Source of the DNA: an uncultured Bacteroidia bacterium
GTDB taxonomy: Bacteria > Bacteroidota > Bacteroidia > NS11-12g > UBA955
Direction: 5' to 3'
DNA length: 64,000 bases
NCBI GenBank assembly: GCA_943789135.1
Contig: CALSSY010000012.1
Coordinates: forward strand, 48,371-112,370
The position numbers and the translations under genes were made by a program. The notes beneath the pieces are model-generated. The model made no database searches. It saw only the letters and a program-made list of their open reading frames with translations, and was not told where the DNA came from. This document shows positions 10,267 through 22,900 of this stretch, one piece after another (within the stretch, counting starts at the first letter, position 1; every line of letters starts with the position of its first letter).

Positions 10267-10336
10267 AATTGGCATTGCGAAGGTACAACAAAGCCCGGAT
10301 AACAAAAAGATGAAAATGTTACTATGCAATCTATAA

Positions 10337-11878
<1,542 letters not shown>

Positions 11879-11890
11879 CAAAACACCACT

Positions 11891-12121
11891 ATGAACGTTG
11901 AAATTTTAAGTCCTGACGCACAATTATACCAAGGAAATGCCGATGTTGTAACTCTTCCAGGGGCAACTGGCTCATTCCAGATAAAGAATAATCACGCCGC
12001 TTTAATAAGCAGCTTGCAAGCAGGTGAAGTAATCGTTCAGAATGAAGGCGATTCTAAAACCTTTCAAGTTAAAGGTGGATTAATTGAAGTGGTAAAAAAC
12101 AAAGTTACCATTTTGGTATAA
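11891..12121 (+). CDS. atpC: F0F1 ATP synthase subunit epsilon, short form
   Basis: Epsilon is the central-stalk subunit that couples rotation and can inhibit ATP hydrolysis. This 76-residue protein covers only the N-terminal beta-sandwich (MNVEILSPDAQLYQG, LPGATGSFQIKNNHAALIS, GGLIEVVKNKVTILV). The C-terminal helical hairpin that carries out inhibition in E. coli is absent. Short epsilon subunits are usual in Bacteroidota. It is co-transcribed with atpD and closed by a strong terminator. Confidence 0.95.
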   Translation: MNVEILSPDAQLYQGNADVVTLPGATGSFQIKNNHAALISSLQAGEVIVQNEGDSKTFQVKGGLIEVVKNKVTILV

Positions 12122-12140
12122 CCATTAATACAACATCTTA

Positions 12141-12175
12141 AAAGACCGTTACTCATGTAACGGTCTTTTTTTTTT
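12141..12175 (+). terminator. Rho-independent terminator after atpDC
   Basis: Perfect 12-bp stem AAAGACCGTTAC / GTAACGGTCTTT with a TCAT loop, followed by a T-run to 12175. Confidence 0.92.
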
Positions 12176-12434
12176 GTAAAAATCTGAATACCAATATTTT
12201 GTTTAATCAAAATCCACAATCATTGAAATCAACCTATGTCATTTTTGTTTAATGTTGAAAACTAATAATGAAACAAAAATATCCTCATAAAATTAACTAA
12301 ATTATTATATATCAGTATTTTAGTTTATTTTAACGTGGCCAATTATCCATTTTGTTTATGTTTTGAATCACCAAGTATGAACAAAAAAATAGCATATGCC
12401 CCTTCATTGTCGCATATTTGTGTAAGGTATTACT

Positions 12435-12974
12435 ATGAACGTTACACAAATCAACTTCGACAAAATGATGGAACAGGAAATTACGCCTTTACGTAATTAT
12501 GCACTTTCATTGACCCATGACATGGACGATACCAAAGATTTGGTTCAAGACACCATACTTAAGGCATATCGCTACAAGGATCGTTTTCAAGCAGGAACGA
12601 ACCTAAGAGGCTGGTTGTACACGATTCTGAAAAACTCTTTTATCAATAACTATAGAAGAGATCAAAAGCGAAACACCTTTTTAGACACTACAGAAAATAC
12701 CTATTTTTTAGATATACCTAGCCACCATATTGATAACGATGCCGAACTTAAGTTCATTCGCAAAGATTTAAATGAAGCGGTAGATTCCCTTCCTTTGGAT
12801 TTAAAGGTAACGTTTAGATTGAATGCTGAAGGTTACAAATATCACGAAATCGCCGAAGAATTGGGTATTCCTATCGGAACTGTAAAAACACGAATTTTCA
12901 TAGCTCGCCGTGTATTGCGTGAAAAGTTGAAGGATTACGCTTTGGAGTTTGGTTACCAATTGCAACTGGCGTAA
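12435..12974 (+). CDS. ECF-type RNA polymerase sigma factor
   Basis: An extracytoplasmic-function sigma factor of 179 residues with only regions 2 and 4. Region 2 is at about 15-80 (LVQDTILKAYRYKDRF, then NLRGWLYTILKNSFINNYRR). Region 4 is at about 120-170 (AEGYKYHEIAEELGIPIGTV, then KTRIFIARR), a helix-turn-helix for the -35 site. There is no anti-sigma gene next to it; the next gene, 8 bp downstream, is a lycopene cyclase. ECF factors of this kind sit in carotenoid clusters of other Bacteroidota, so a light or oxidative stress role is likely by context. A near-match -7 box (CATATTTG) lies 14 nt before the ATG. Confidence 0.93.
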   Translation: MNVTQINFDKMMEQEITPLRNYALSLTHDMDDTKDLVQDTILKAYRYKDRFQAGTNLRGWLYTILKNSFINNYRRDQKRNTFLDTTENTYFLDIPSHHIDNDAELKFIRKDLNEAVDSLPLDLKVTFRLNAEGYKYHEIAEELGIPIGTVKTRIFIARRVLREKLKDYALEFGYQLQLA

Positions 12975-12982
12975 ATTGCCTC

Positions 12983-13685
12983 ATGCCTGACTCATATATG
13001 TATCTATTCCTAGATGCGTTTACCATCTTGGGTCCTCTATTACTGTCTTTCGATAAAAAAGTTGCTTTTCATAAAGACTGGAAATTTCTTTTACCAGCGC
13101 TCTCTGTTGTTTCTATTTTCTATTTAATTTGGGACGTTTGGTTCACCAAGATTGGCATATGGGAATTCAATTTCAAATATCTTTTGGGGCCATCTCTATT
13201 TAACTTACCTATTGAAGAGTTTGGTTTTTTTATCGTTGTACCCTACGCTTGTTTATTTATTTATAGATGTTTACAAGCCTATTTCCCGAAATTAGCACTT
13301 CCCACACAGGGTTTGTTCTACGGTACACTTTTATTCGCTTTATTAGTAACAATAGTCTTTTGGAGTAAATTATATACTACCGTCACTTTTGGCTTAATTG
13401 TAATAAGTCTGATCGGTATTCGTGTGAGTTCTATCTGGAATACATTCACAAACTATTTCAATCATTTATGGTTGGCATGGATCATTAGTATGATTCCTAT
13501 GTTTTATGTAAATGGTAAACTAACCGGTCTCCCAGTTTTAATTTATAACAACGCAGAGAATATGTCCGTCCGCATTGGCACCATTCCTTTGGAAGATTTC
13601 TTTTATAACTTTGTTATACATTCTTTGGATGGTTATCATTTTTGAAACCCTAAGAAGTCGTGCATCGCGTTTAACAACGAAATAA
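12983..13685 (+). CDS. Lycopene cyclase domain protein (CrtYcd type)
   Basis: Integral membrane protein of the heterodimeric-type lycopene cyclase family, here with both halves fused. It would cyclise lycopene to beta-carotene. Each half ends in the family Pxx(E/D) motif: LPIEEFGFF (about residues 75-83) and TIPLEDFFYN (about 197-206). Six or seven hydrophobic helices are visible. The given frame stops early at 13645 with VIHSLDGYHF. Removing one T near 13607 restores a last helix (LLYILWMVIIFETLRSR) and a stop at 13683-13685, giving 233 residues. It follows the ECF sigma gene at 8 bp. No crtI, crtB or crtZ is present in the window, so its substrate must be made elsewhere. Confidence 0.88.
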
Positions 13686-13730
13686 GACTTCATTTAAAAT
13701 CATTATTGCTATTGGATCATTACCTGCACC

Positions 13731-13937
13731 TTAGGATCGAAACAACCTAGCAGGCTTATCTCCTTTGAAATTAATAATGTACAGAGTAATAAATACCGAT
13801 CCAACTATGGATAATCCTTTGAGAATTATCAAATATAAATCTTTAATTGTTAGGCTGTTTAATTTAAATGGATGTTCAATATAATATAAAGATAATCCAA
13901 TTAGGAAAATTAATACAACAACCCCAATCAATTGCAC
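13731..13937 (-). pseudogene. possible remnant of an acyltransferase-3 family membrane protein
   Basis: A 68-codon frame starting at a GTG, with two hydrophobic helices. The segment LIGLSLYYIEHPFK resembles the end of the last helices of OafA/YrhL-type acyltransferases (consensus like Y-x-x-I-E-x-P-F), and the second helix would fit the linker to an SGNH domain. A stop lies just upstream in frame and nothing else of such a protein is present. It is either a remnant or a chance small membrane frame; I lean weakly to remnant. Confidence 0.25.
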
Positions 13938-14220
13938 AAAAAACTATTCTTACTTAATTTCATAAAGCAATGTTAAGCAGTATCAACCCAATATTCAAAC
14001 TATATGTATTGTGTATTGCCTTAAACCTTATCAGAATTGGTTGTCGATATTTACTTTATTGCATATAGTAGTTGTTAAATTTCAAAACACTATCACAAGA
14101 TTCCTTGACTTATTGAAAGTCCTTAAATCTACGAGAATATAATTCTCTCCTGAGGGAATTAACTACTTGAAAACAAACTTATACTAATTAACTGCAATTA
14201 AAAATCAGTGAATATTCAAA
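13938..14220. other. non-coding stretch without recognised features
   Basis: AT-rich sequence with no credible open frame on either strand and no promoter box that I could place. It separates the carotenoid gene from the 3' end of cargo copy A. Confidence 0.5.
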
Positions 14221-14236
14221 ATACGCATAGGCGTAT
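14221..14236. repeat. short inverted repeat ATACGC-ATAG-GCGTAT
   Basis: Perfect 6-bp arms around a 4-bp loop, immediately beside the terminator of copy A. Could be part of a compound terminator or a binding site. Confidence 0.4.
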
Positions 14237-14241
14237 AATGC

Positions 14242-14275
14242 AAAAAGTCCCGAGCGCAAGCGCCGGGACTTTTGT
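14242..14275 (-). terminator. terminator of cargo copy A
   Basis: Hairpin with arms AAAAGTCCCG and CGGGACTTTT around a GC-rich GCGCAAGCG tip. A and T flanks on both sides let it work in either direction. A diverged copy of the same hairpin follows copy B at 19913-19938. Confidence 0.8.
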
Positions 14276-14296
14276 TTATGGAAATCAACTTTATAA

Positions 14297-17200
14297 TTAG
14301 TCTTTAACTATTACTTTCTTCACAGTTGACTGACCGTTGTTGGTCATGCGTACCAAGTACATTCCGTTTCCGAAGTTGCTCAAATCAAACTGAGCTTCTC
14401 CAAATCCGCCACCTACTACCTTCTCCGTCATCTGAGCGCCTACTGCGTTCATTACCGTGATGGTCATTGGCTCGTTGTTGTTCAAGGCATACGATACTGT
14501 GATGTTTCCTGTAGTTGGGTTTGGCTTAACGCTTACCGCATCTGACAAGTTCAAGTTCTCGTTATTCAAGAATGTATTCATACAGTTTGGAGGATACTGC
14601 ACATACACGGTACGTGAGATAATTCCAGACTTGTTACCACTTCCGTCTATCGCTTGGTACTCGATTGAGTAAATACCCGCTTGATCGATATTGATGTTGT
14701 GGCTGATTACATTTATGGTGATCTCTGATTTAGAATAGTAGTTGTCTGACAAGATCAATCCACTCTCTGCCCAGAAAGGTATTCCTACACATGCAGATAC
14801 TGGAGGCGCTACCAATGACGGTGCCTCTAAATCTACCACACGGATGTAACGGTTCTTAGTGGTTTTGTTCGCACTCGCATCTGTTGCGATGAACGTTTCT
14901 ACATAAGTTCCCAATGTGTATGGGTCTACTTTACCTGTGCGTACCAATGATACTTGTGTTGGAGCATAGTAGTTGTCCGTTACAGTTACCGAACGTGAAG
15001 AATATGGATCGTTCACATTGTGGTATACCGTATCGTTTGTATTCAACTCGATGTTCGGTGCAATAAAGTCATCTACGATGTAGTTGATTGAGTATCCGTC
15101 TTCCGTTGCTTTGTTTCCTGATGGATCCGCTGCATTGTATACGATTGGGTAAGTAGCACGCTCTTGGTTGTTTACTACACCGTTGTATCCAGGGTTACGG
15201 AACAATTGGATGTTTCCATTACATGGATCTTGAGCATAAATCTCATCTACAAACGCTTGGTTGATTTGAACGTTGATGTTCATTCCGTCTGTGATGCGAT
15301 TTCCTAAACGATAGATTCCTGGCTTCTCGGTATCACGTACCATTACCAAACGATTTACTACGGTTTCGTTGCCTTGTGCGTCTTTAGCACTGTATACGAT
15401 ATTGTAGTCTCCTACTACTGATGGATCTACGCTTCCGATTACTTTGATTGCTGAAGTCAAGTCTCCGTCTACTGCATCGTTTGCTACAGCTCCTGGATCC
15501 GTGAAGGTTCCACACTGCTCAATCGTCATGGTATCTGAACCTTGTAAGGTTACTACTGGACCGGTACGGTCTAATACTACGATGATGGTACGTGATTTGG
15601 TTTCTGCTTTATTTCCAGAAGCATCTTCCAAATCGAAGTTGATGCTATAAACACCCGCTGCTTGACAATCTAAATCGCTTGTTAATACAACGTTATTTGT
15701 TAAGTCACCTTCTGTACCGTCAATAGCGGTATAAGTAGTAGAGGCAATTTCTTCGTAACAAGATGTAGCTGAACTTCCGCGCTCTACACGTACGGTATCA
15801 GATCCTACTAAATTAATTACAGGAGCCATGCCGTCGTTAACCAATGAGATTGAATAATCTTCATACTCTCCTACTTGGTTCACCCCACACGCTAAGTTCG
15901 GGAAACCATCGTAAGACGCTCCTACACGCATACGTGTCACACCTTCGAAGCTCTCTTTCAAACTTGGAACCTTGATAGTTCCGCGTACTGATTTACCGCT
16001 GATTTTTCCTGAGCTCATTACTTCTTCACCTGCATCATCAAAGTCGCCGTCGATATTCCAGTCAACCCATACTTTGTAATTGATGCTGTTTGAAGCGGTC
16101 AAACGCTTGATCTCTACATCGTAAGTTGCTCCAAACGTCATTGGCGCTGGCTTCCTATCGGTGTTGTCTGTGTACATAGCCAAATCTTCGTCTTCTGATT
16201 TCACCAAGATGTAGTTGTTCTTATCCGTTACCAATACGCTGTTGATTGCGATATCCCTAGCCGTTAAGTTCGTCAATGGAACGCAGTAGTTCAAACAGAT
16301 TACGTATTTGTTCTTGATTACTTTCTTATCTGTATTGGCTTTTGTGCCAAATGCATTCCAAGCACTCAAGGTAAATGTGTAAGCGCCACCTGCCAAGAAC
16401 TCAATTTGTGGATTCTGGCTGTTTTTGCTGGTTCCGTTTACATACTTAAATGACGTTGGGAAGATAGACCACTCGAAGTTGTTTGCGTAGTCTGTGATTG
16501 TTTTGAAACGTACCACATCGCCAATATTGGGACGTACATTATCTGCTGAGAAGTCTGCAAAACCAGGAGTAGATGGCGTATTGATGGTGATGTTTCTTGA
16601 GAAACTATCTACACCCGTACACGTTCTTGCTACCAATGTTACACGGTAGGTTCCGTTTGTATATAAGGTAGTTGAGAAATCCGTTGCGAATGCTTCGGTG
16701 TTTCCGTTAATTCTCCATTCGTATTCTGGATCTCCTTTTGCATTTTCAGTTTCGTTGGTACAGAAGAATTCTGCTCCTACACCTACTGTAGTATAAGGAG
16801 TAGACCACTTAGCCTCTGGTGCTGTTGGAGTCTCTAAGTCTGATTCCCACTCGATGTTAAATCCGCGGCCTACGGTAGATCCGTCGGTTTCGAATGTCAA
16901 ATACGCTACACCGCTCTTCAAACGAATTATCGCTGAATCGTATTGTCTTTGGTTGCTTTTTGTAATTGACGCTACCAAAGTGTTAGGGTTTTCTTCTCCA
17001 CCATCATAAATACGCAAGATATCTTTGTCGTTACCGAAGTCTAAGTCGTTAAACGACAAACGAATTTCTTCCGCACCACATGGTAAAATTTTGAAATAGT
17101 CGATTGATGTTTTACGTCCGTTACCGTAGTTACCCGTTGGTCCTGCGTGGTCGAACAAACGACCGATACGCGTTGAAGCCAACTTCTGTGGACCCATGTA

Positions 17201-18347
17201 GTTGTCCAATGTAGGCAAACACTCGATATACTTCTTCTTACACGTTTTATTTGAAAAACCTACTGCATTCTCAGAGGTCATACATACTTCGTACCATCCT
17301 GACTCGTAAAAATCAAAGATAGGGTTTTGCGCAGTTGAAGTAAAGTCACCCACACCTGTAGGCGATATTAGTTCCCATGCCCAAGAACGTGCTCCGTTGG
17401 TACTAAGGTCATATAGTTGTGTTTGGTATCCCAATTCTACCTCGTTGCTCGCCGCAATGAAATCTGCAACAGGAACAGCCGTTGGCTTAACTATAGTTAC
17501 GTTTTTAGTAGTAGAATCCGCAATACCGCAGTAATCTACCTTCATGAAAATACCATACGTGCCGGCTGCATCCCACTTCGCTTCACCCACTGTTGTGTTG
17601 TTAGATCTAACAGCGTCTGCCTTATCAAAAGACCAAGTATACGTAGCTCCCAAATTGGGGTTTTTTGCAGGGAACTTGTGGAACGTCTCTTGCCAGTTAT
17701 TGGTTGTAGGAACTACAAAATCCGCCACAGGAGCAGGACCAAGTTTATAGTTAACCGCTAAATCGATTACGTTACCGTATGTATTAAATTGTCCACAACC
17801 ATTATTGGCTGTAGGTGCATTATACAAAAACGAAGAACCTCGGAAGCGCATAAAAGAAGAACCTGCTTTTGTAAAACAAGGAACCTTTACTTTAAACGTT
17901 TGCGCAGTAGTATTTACTGATGAAGTTGTGGGTTAATCACGCACTCATCCTTCTCGAAGGAATTGTTCAAACTCACATCCATCCAAACACCTACACGGGT
18001 ATCATAACCTGAAATTTGTGTCCATGATGTACCTGTAATCTCGATGGTAATTTCCTCACCGGCTACCAAGTCGAATGCATTACCTGAATTTTGAATTCCC
18101 TTGTAAGTGCCAGCTCCTCCTCTTGATGTACATCCTAAGTCCGCTGTAGGAAGCAAGAATAGTACCTGCACTATTTTTTACCGTTATGTCGGTGACATCA
18201 CCTCCATAACCATAGGTTCCACCACATCCATAGGAACTTGTACCCGTACATGGTGTTTGTGCGTCAAGTTGGCCTGACTGGAACAAACCCCAGATCATAG
18301 CACCAAACAATCAGCACTCTTTTAAACATAGTAGTTGTTGATTTCAT
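14297..18347 (-). CDS. Giant secreted T9SS cargo protein, copy A (PKD/CUB/GEVED/DUF5011, type A sorting domain)
   Basis: A modular surface or secreted protein of about 1,350 residues. The signal peptide region MKSTTTMFKRVLI...LDAQ is followed, in approximate order, by a GEVED-like N-terminal domain, two PKD domains, and a CUB domain (TSIDYFKILPCGAEEIRLSF, IYDGGEENP; about 400-500). Then come two more PKD domains and a clear GEVED domain (VWVDWNIDGDFDDAGEE, GEYEDYSI; about 700-840). Several DUF5011/HYR Ig-like repeats (FTDPGAVANDAVDGDL; about 850-1235) follow. Last is a T9SS type A sorting domain (VKPNPTTGNITVSY...GMYLVRM; about 1270-1350). Three frame breaks near 17930, 18150 and 18305 split the N-terminus; the rest is one clean frame. 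It is nearly identical to copy B at 19965-24004. Such proteins are adhesins or matrix components; the ligand is unknown. Confidence 0.88.
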
Positions 18348-18871
18348 AAATATACTTTTAGTATTAAGTTATTCTTAGGACGCAATAAACAACAAAGGTT
18401 GCAATAAACACAAATAATCAAATAAAAATTGACACTAAATAGATGCGTTATTTTCGACAACAATCGATAAAAGGCTACTAACACACGACTGAAAACCCCT
18501 TTAAAAACAAGCAACTAGCGCATTTAATTTTGCGATAGACAACTAATGACGATGCAAAATATTTTTTTTTACAGTTAGATAAAATACAAATACGCAATTT
18601 TTTTACACTACAGATTTTCATTACTTTACACTAAAGATTGTAATAATCTACTAAAGAACTAATAAAATCTATAATCAAATTATAGTGCAACGAGCAGAAA
18701 ATATCAACAGAGGTCTCGTAGTGACTAGTTTTTGCGAAAAGCGAAAGAAAACGAATATTAAATGACCCCCATAATACACGCAAAGAATAGAATGTGGGTG
18801 ATATCCACAATTTCAAAAGGAATTTCTTCCTTAATTAAGTAACTCTCAGTAAATAGAATAAAAAGAACCCG
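18348..18871. other. AT-rich intergenic region upstream of copy A
   Basis: The first 60 bases or so next to the copy A start match the region upstream of copy B (shared 'ttattctta-ga-gcaataaacaa'), so the promoter was probably duplicated with the gene. The remaining bases are strongly AT-rich with several T-runs and no credible gene. I could not place a perfect TAnnTTTG box. Confidence 0.5.
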
Positions 18872-19855
18872 TTAGTTCCAGATAGTCGAATCTTGAAGTG
18901 AAGAAGTTTTTGCTTTTCTCCGTTGCTTCTTGGTAAAGGGTACAGGAATATATTTTTCTGGATACTTCTTCAAATCTAACAATACCTTATTGACCTGCAA
19001 TGTAGAATTTAATAACGCATTGTGTAATGAATCCGACTTTACTAATTTCCCCAAAGTTCCATTTCCTTGATTAATTCCCCCAAGAAGATCATTCATATTC
19101 AATAGAATGGAATCCAACCGCATCATAGATAATGACAGATTTACGCTATCCATATTACGGGTAGCTGAATTTATCCGTTTCAACGTGATATCGATATCTT
19201 TATGGTACGATTCTAAATTTTTAGTAAAGTTGGCAATATGGGTTATCGATTCACTTATGGAAGTTTGATTCATTTGAATTAATTTCTGTGTTTCAGAAAG
19301 CACCCTGCTCATTTGCATCACGGCAAGAGGCAATTCATCCAAAGCTTTATTAAGTCCTTCGTTTTGGAAGAATCCATTCATTGACGTAAGTAAAGAATCA
19401 GCTTTTGAGGCTAGTGGTACTATTTGTTCGTTTATTGCTGAAAATTGATCATGTGCATAATCACCAATTAGTGTATCTCCATCTTCAATAAAGTTACTAC
19501 TTTTACCCATTACCAGCCGGACCCTTTGTCCCCCCAAAATCTGACTTTGGATTTCCATCTTAGAATCTTTAGGAATATTTAACGAAGACTTAATCTCAAA
19601 AATCGCTTGGATGCGTGTACCATCTTCTGTTATATCCAAATCAGATAATTGACCAATTCTTAATCCATTAAACATAACAGACGTTCCTATCCCTAATCCT
19701 TGGGCGCTATCGTAATACACATACACATCGGTACCCGCCTTGAATGGATTGTCTTTTCCACGCATGAAATTATAACCCAATATAAGAATGGTAATAGCAA
19801 CCGACGTTAGTGCTCCGACCTGAAATTCTTTGGATAGACCTCTAAAAACAGACAT
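18872..19855 (-). CDS. MlaD/MCE family lipid-transport protein
   Basis: Periplasm-facing, membrane-anchored MCE protein, the substrate-binding part of Mla-type phospholipid transport between the two membranes. There is one N-terminal helix (FQVGALTSVAITILILGYNFM, about 10-30). The MCE domain follows (about 38-115: VYVYYDSAQGLGIGTSVMFN, GLRIGQL, IQSQILGGQRVRLV). A long helical tail with coiled-coil character completes the 327 residues. The frame is clean. It lies between the two cargo copies; in many Bacteroidota an MCE gene directly follows the amidase gene, so copy B appears to have been inserted between them. It keeps its own TATTTTTG box 5 nt before the ATG. Confidence 0.9.
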   Translation of the reverse strand: MSVFRGLSKEFQVGALTSVAITILILGYNFMRGKDNPFKAGTDVYVYYDSAQGLGIGTSVMFNGLRIGQLSDLDITEDGTRIQAIFEIKSSLNIPKDSKMEIQSQILGGQRVRLVMGKSSNFIEDGDTLIGDYAHDQFSAINEQIVPLASKADSLLTSMNGFFQNEGLNKALDELPLAVMQMSRVLSETQKLIQMNQTSISESITHIANFTKNLESYHKDIDITLKRINSATRNMDSVNLSLSMMRLDSILLNMNDLLGGINQGNGTLGKLVKSDSLHNALLNSTLQVNKVLLDLKKYPEKYIPVPFTKKQRRKAKTSSLQDSTIWN

Positions 19856-19860
19856 GGCTT

Positions 19861-19868
19861 CAAAAATA
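19861..19868 (-). promoter_or_regulatory. TATTTTTG -7 box of mlaD-like gene
   Basis: Perfect TAnnTTTG, spacer AAGCC, then the ATG at 19855. Predicts a leaderless mRNA. Confidence 0.6.
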
Positions 19869-19912
19869 CGGATTTAAAATAAAGTTCTTACAGGATATAG
19901 ATATAAAACAAA

Positions 19913-19938
19913 AAGCCCCGACGCAAGCGTCGGGACTT
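19913..19938 (-). terminator. terminator of cargo copy B
   Basis: Stem AAGCCCCGACG / CGTCGGGACTT with one mismatch and a CAAG loop. It is a diverged copy of the hairpin after copy A, at the same distance from the stop codon. Confidence 0.8.
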
Positions 19939-19964
19939 CTGCTTTATGGAAATCAACTTAATAA

Positions 19965-22900
19965 TTAATCTTTAACGATTACTTTCTTCACTGTTGATTG
20001 ACCGTTGTTGGTCATGCGTACCAAGTACATGCCGTTTCCGAAGTTGCTCAAATCGAATTGTGCTTCTCCAAATCCGCCACCTACTACTCTCTCCGTCATT
20101 TGTGCGCCTACAGCGTTCATTACGGTGATAGTCATTGGCTCGTTGTTATTCAACGCATACGCTACGGTGATGTTACCTGTTGTTGGGTTTGGCTTAACGC
20201 TTACCGCATCTGACAAGTTCAAGTTCTCGTTGTTCAAGAATGTATTCATACAGTTTGGAGGATACTGCACGTACACGGTACGTGAGATAATTCCAGACTT
20301 GTTACCACTTCCGTCTATCGCTTGGTACTCGATTGAGTAGATTCCCGCTTGATCGATGTTGATGTTGTGGCTGATTACATTTACGGTGATCTCTGATTTA
20401 GAATAGTAGTTGTCCGACACGATCAATCCACTCTCTGCCCAGAATGGTATTCCTACACATGCCGATACTGGATGGCGCTACCAATGATGGTGCCTCCAAA
20501 TCCACCACACGGATGTAACGGTTCTTAGTGGTCTTGTTTCGCACTTCGCGTCTGTTGCGATGAACGTTTCTACATAGGTTCCCAAGGTGTATGGGTCTAC
20601 TTTTCCTGTGCGTACCAATGATACTTGTGTTGGTGCATAGTAGTTGTCCGTTACCGTTACCGAACGTGATGAATATGGATCGTTCACATTGTGGTATACC
20701 GTATCGTTTGTGTTCAACTCGATGTTCGGTGCAATAGAAGTCATCTACGATGTAGTTGATGGTGTATCCGTCTTCCGTTGCTTTGTTTCCTGATGGATCC
20801 GCTGCATTGTATACGATTGGGTATGTAGCACGCTCTTGGTTGTTTACTACACCGTTGTATCCTGGGTTACGGAACAATTGAATGTTACCATTACATGGGT
20901 CTTGAGCATAAATCTCATCTACAAACGCTTGGTTGATCTGTACGTTGATGGTCATTCCATCTGTGATACGGTTACCCAAACGGTAGATACCTGGCTTCTC
21001 GGTATCGCGTACCATTACCAAACGATTTACTACTGTTTCATTTCCTTGTGCATCTTTTGCACTGTATACCAAGCTGTAGTCACCTACTGTCGATGGATCT
21101 ACACTTCCGATTACTTTAATTGCAGAAGTCAAATCTCCATCTACAGCATCGTTAGCTACTGCTCCTGGATCTGTGAATGTTCCACACTGCTCTACAGTCA
21201 TCGTATCTGCACCTTGTAAGGTTACTACTGGACCTGTACGGTCTAATACTACGATGATAGTACGTGTTTTGGTTGCTGCTTTGTTTCCAGAAGCATCTTC
21301 CAAATCAAAGTTAATGCTGTATACACCTGCTGCTTGACAATCCAAGTCGCTAGTCAATACAACCTTATCTGTTAAGTCTCCTTCAGTTCCGTCTACCGCT
21401 GTGTATGTAGTAGATGCGATTTCTTCGTAGCAAGAACTTGCTGAACTTCCGCGCTCTACACGTACCGTATCCGATCCGATCAAGTTGATCTCTGGAGCCA
21501 TTCCATCGTTTACCAATAAAATTGAATAATCTTCGTACTCTCCTACTTGGTTTACACCACAAGCCAAGTTAGGGAATCCATCGTAAGAAGCACCTACACG
21601 CATACGGGTTACACCTTCAAAACTCTCTTTCAAAGCTGGTACCTTAATTGTGCCTGTAACTTTCTTGCCGCTGATCTTACCTGAGCTCATTACTTCTTCA
21701 CCTGCATCATCAAAGTCACCATCGATATTCCAATCGATCCATACCTTATAGTTGATGCTATTTGAAGCGGTTAAACGCTTGATCTCAACATCATAAGTTG
21801 CTCCAAACGTCATTGGCGCTGGCTTCCTATCGGTGTTGTCAGTGATACATAGCCACATCTTCATCTTCAGATTTAACTAAGATGTACTTATCTTTATCCG
21901 TTACCAATACACTATTGATAGCGATATCGCGCGCTGTCAAGTTGGTCAATGGAGTACAATAGTTCAAACAGATAACATACTTATTCTTGATTACCTTCTT
22001 ATCGGTATTGGCTTTTGTTCCAAACGTATTCCAAGCACTTAATGTAAAGGTATAAGCTCCACCCGCCAAGAATTCAATTTGTGGATTCTGGCTGTTTTTG
22101 CTTGTTCCGTTTACATACTTGAATGTAGTTGGGAAGATCGACCACTCGAAATTGTTAGCATAGTCCGTGATAGTCTTGAAGCGAACAACATCTGCCAATA
22201 TTTGGACGTACGTTGTCAGCTGTGAAATCTACAAAACCAGAAACAGTTGGTGTGGTGATTGTGATGTTTCTTGAGAAACTGTCTACACCTGTACACGTTC
22301 TAGCAATCATCGTTACACGGTATGTTCCGTTAGTGTAAATTGTAGTTGAGAAATCTTCGGTGAAAGACTCGCTGTTTCCATTGATTCTCCACTCGTATTC
22401 TGGATCTCCTTTTGCGTTACCTGTTTCGTTGGTACAGAAGAATTCTGCTCCTACACCTACTGTAGTGTATGGAGTAGACCATTTTGCCTCTGGCGCAGTT
22501 GGAGTTTCTAGATCTGATTCCCACTCGATGTTAAATCCACGACCTACATTCGATCCGTCTGTTTCAAATGTCAAGTACGCAACACCACTCTTCAAACGAA
22601 TGATCGCTGAATCGTATTGTCTTTGGTTGCTGTTCGTAATAGCGGCTACCAATGTATTTGGATTTTCTTCGCCACCATCATAAATCTTAAGGATATCCTT
22701 ATCATTTGCAAAATCCAAATCGTTGAATGTCAAACGAATCTCTTCTGCTCCACAAGGAAGAATCTTGAAATAGTCAATTGAAGTTTTACGTCCATTACCG
22801 TAGTTACCGGTTGGTCCAGCATGGTCAAACAAACGTCCGATACGAGTAGAAGCTAACTTCTGTGGACCCATATAGTTATCCAAGGTTGGCAAACACTCGA

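Noticed and set aside
10267..10329. N-terminal extension of YidC
   Set aside because: The added segment precedes the conserved MDRNTVIGF start and would give a second hydrophobic helix not seen in the family.
18631..18816. Small open frame on the minus strand in the region upstream of copy A
   Set aside because: Composition follows the AT-rich background, with no start context, family likeness or coupling to neighbours.
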